Shown one piece after another: positions 56,440-56,518 of a DNA stretch of 56,518 nucleotides; position 1 is the stretch's first letter; each line of letters begins with the position of its first letter. Source of the DNA: Candidatus Competibacter sp. (GTDB lineage: Bacteria > Pseudomonadota > Gammaproteobacteria > Competibacterales > Competibacteraceae); contig JARSSH010000054.1 in NCBI GenBank assembly GCA_029624815.1, positions 1-56,518 on the forward strand, written 5' to 3'. A model generated the notes under the pieces. The model made no database searches. It had not been told where the DNA came from and saw only the letters and a program-made list of their open reading frames with translations. The translations under genes and the position numbers were made by a program.

Positions 56440-56518
56440 ACGTGAGAGCTAAACCAAGAAATTTATACTTTAAATTAAATTAGTTTTTACTTTTTTTATG
56501 ATTGATATCATTCTGGTT

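Noticed and set aside
52400-56518. CRISPR array
   Set aside because: The repeats here are inverted attC cores at irregular distances, not direct repeats with regular spacers.

Overview
The window looks like chromosome from a GC-rich gammaproteobacterium. The tRNA-tuf / secE-nusG-rplKAJL-rpoBC block, rnhB-dnaE, a MaeB-type malic enzyme and a class I polyhydroxyalkanoate (PHA) synthase all fit that group. A polymer-storing relative of the Competibacter or sulphur-bacteria lineages is possible, but that is inference from gene content. The last 4 kb is much more AT-rich and is an integron cassette array.

Layout. 1-12.9 kb is a metal (copper/silver) resistance island. It starts with a Met/His-rich reading frame whose 5' end is broken. 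A minus-strand efflux operon follows (small exported protein, TolC-type outer-membrane factor, CusB, CusA), preceded by a consensus sigma-54 promoter. Upstream lies a merR / NtrC-type response regulator / histidine kinase operon. It is divergent from a Cu(I) P1B-ATPase, and a near copy of the mercury-resistance operator sits in the shared promoter. The sequence suggests a two-tier circuit: MerR controls the ATPase, and the sigma-54 activator controls the Cus efflux operon.

13.1-15.4 kb is maeB. 15.6-24.8 kb is a seven-gene minus-strand operon: a hydrogenase-4/complex I-like membrane module (hyfB, C, E, F, G, I), a 62-residue protein and a SulP anion transporter. The HyfG-like subunit lacks most of the cysteines that hold the NiFe centre, so this is probably an energy-converting hydrogenase-related (Ehr) complex and not a hydrogenase. 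This is the most interesting candidate system in the window.

25.5-39.7 kb is the information-processing core: tRNA-Thr(UGU) on the minus strand, then tRNA-Tyr, tRNA-Gly, tRNA-Thr(GGU), tuf, tRNA-Trp, secE, nusG, rplK, rplA, an L10 leader, rplJ, rplL, rpoB, rpoC and a strong terminator. 39.8-43.3 kb encodes an ABC-2 exporter, an overlapping ADP-ribosylglycohydrolase-like protein with a hydrophobic tail, and a small membrane protein. 43.4-50.7 kb holds phaC, convergent with and overlapping dnaE, followed by rnhB. The dnaE gene carries a 457-residue intein with LAGLIDADG-type motifs, inserted at the conserved FNK/SHSAAY site.

50.8-56.5 kb is mobile: a VapBC pair with a perfect operator dyad, an integron integrase, a divergent cassette promoter, and cassettes bounded by attC sites. 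The cassettes include a gene-less one, two hypothetical genes, a RelB/ParE-type toxin-antitoxin pair and a coiled-coil membrane protein. The 3' end of the last gene is interrupted by a 114-bp element with IS903-like ends and a 9-bp target duplication.
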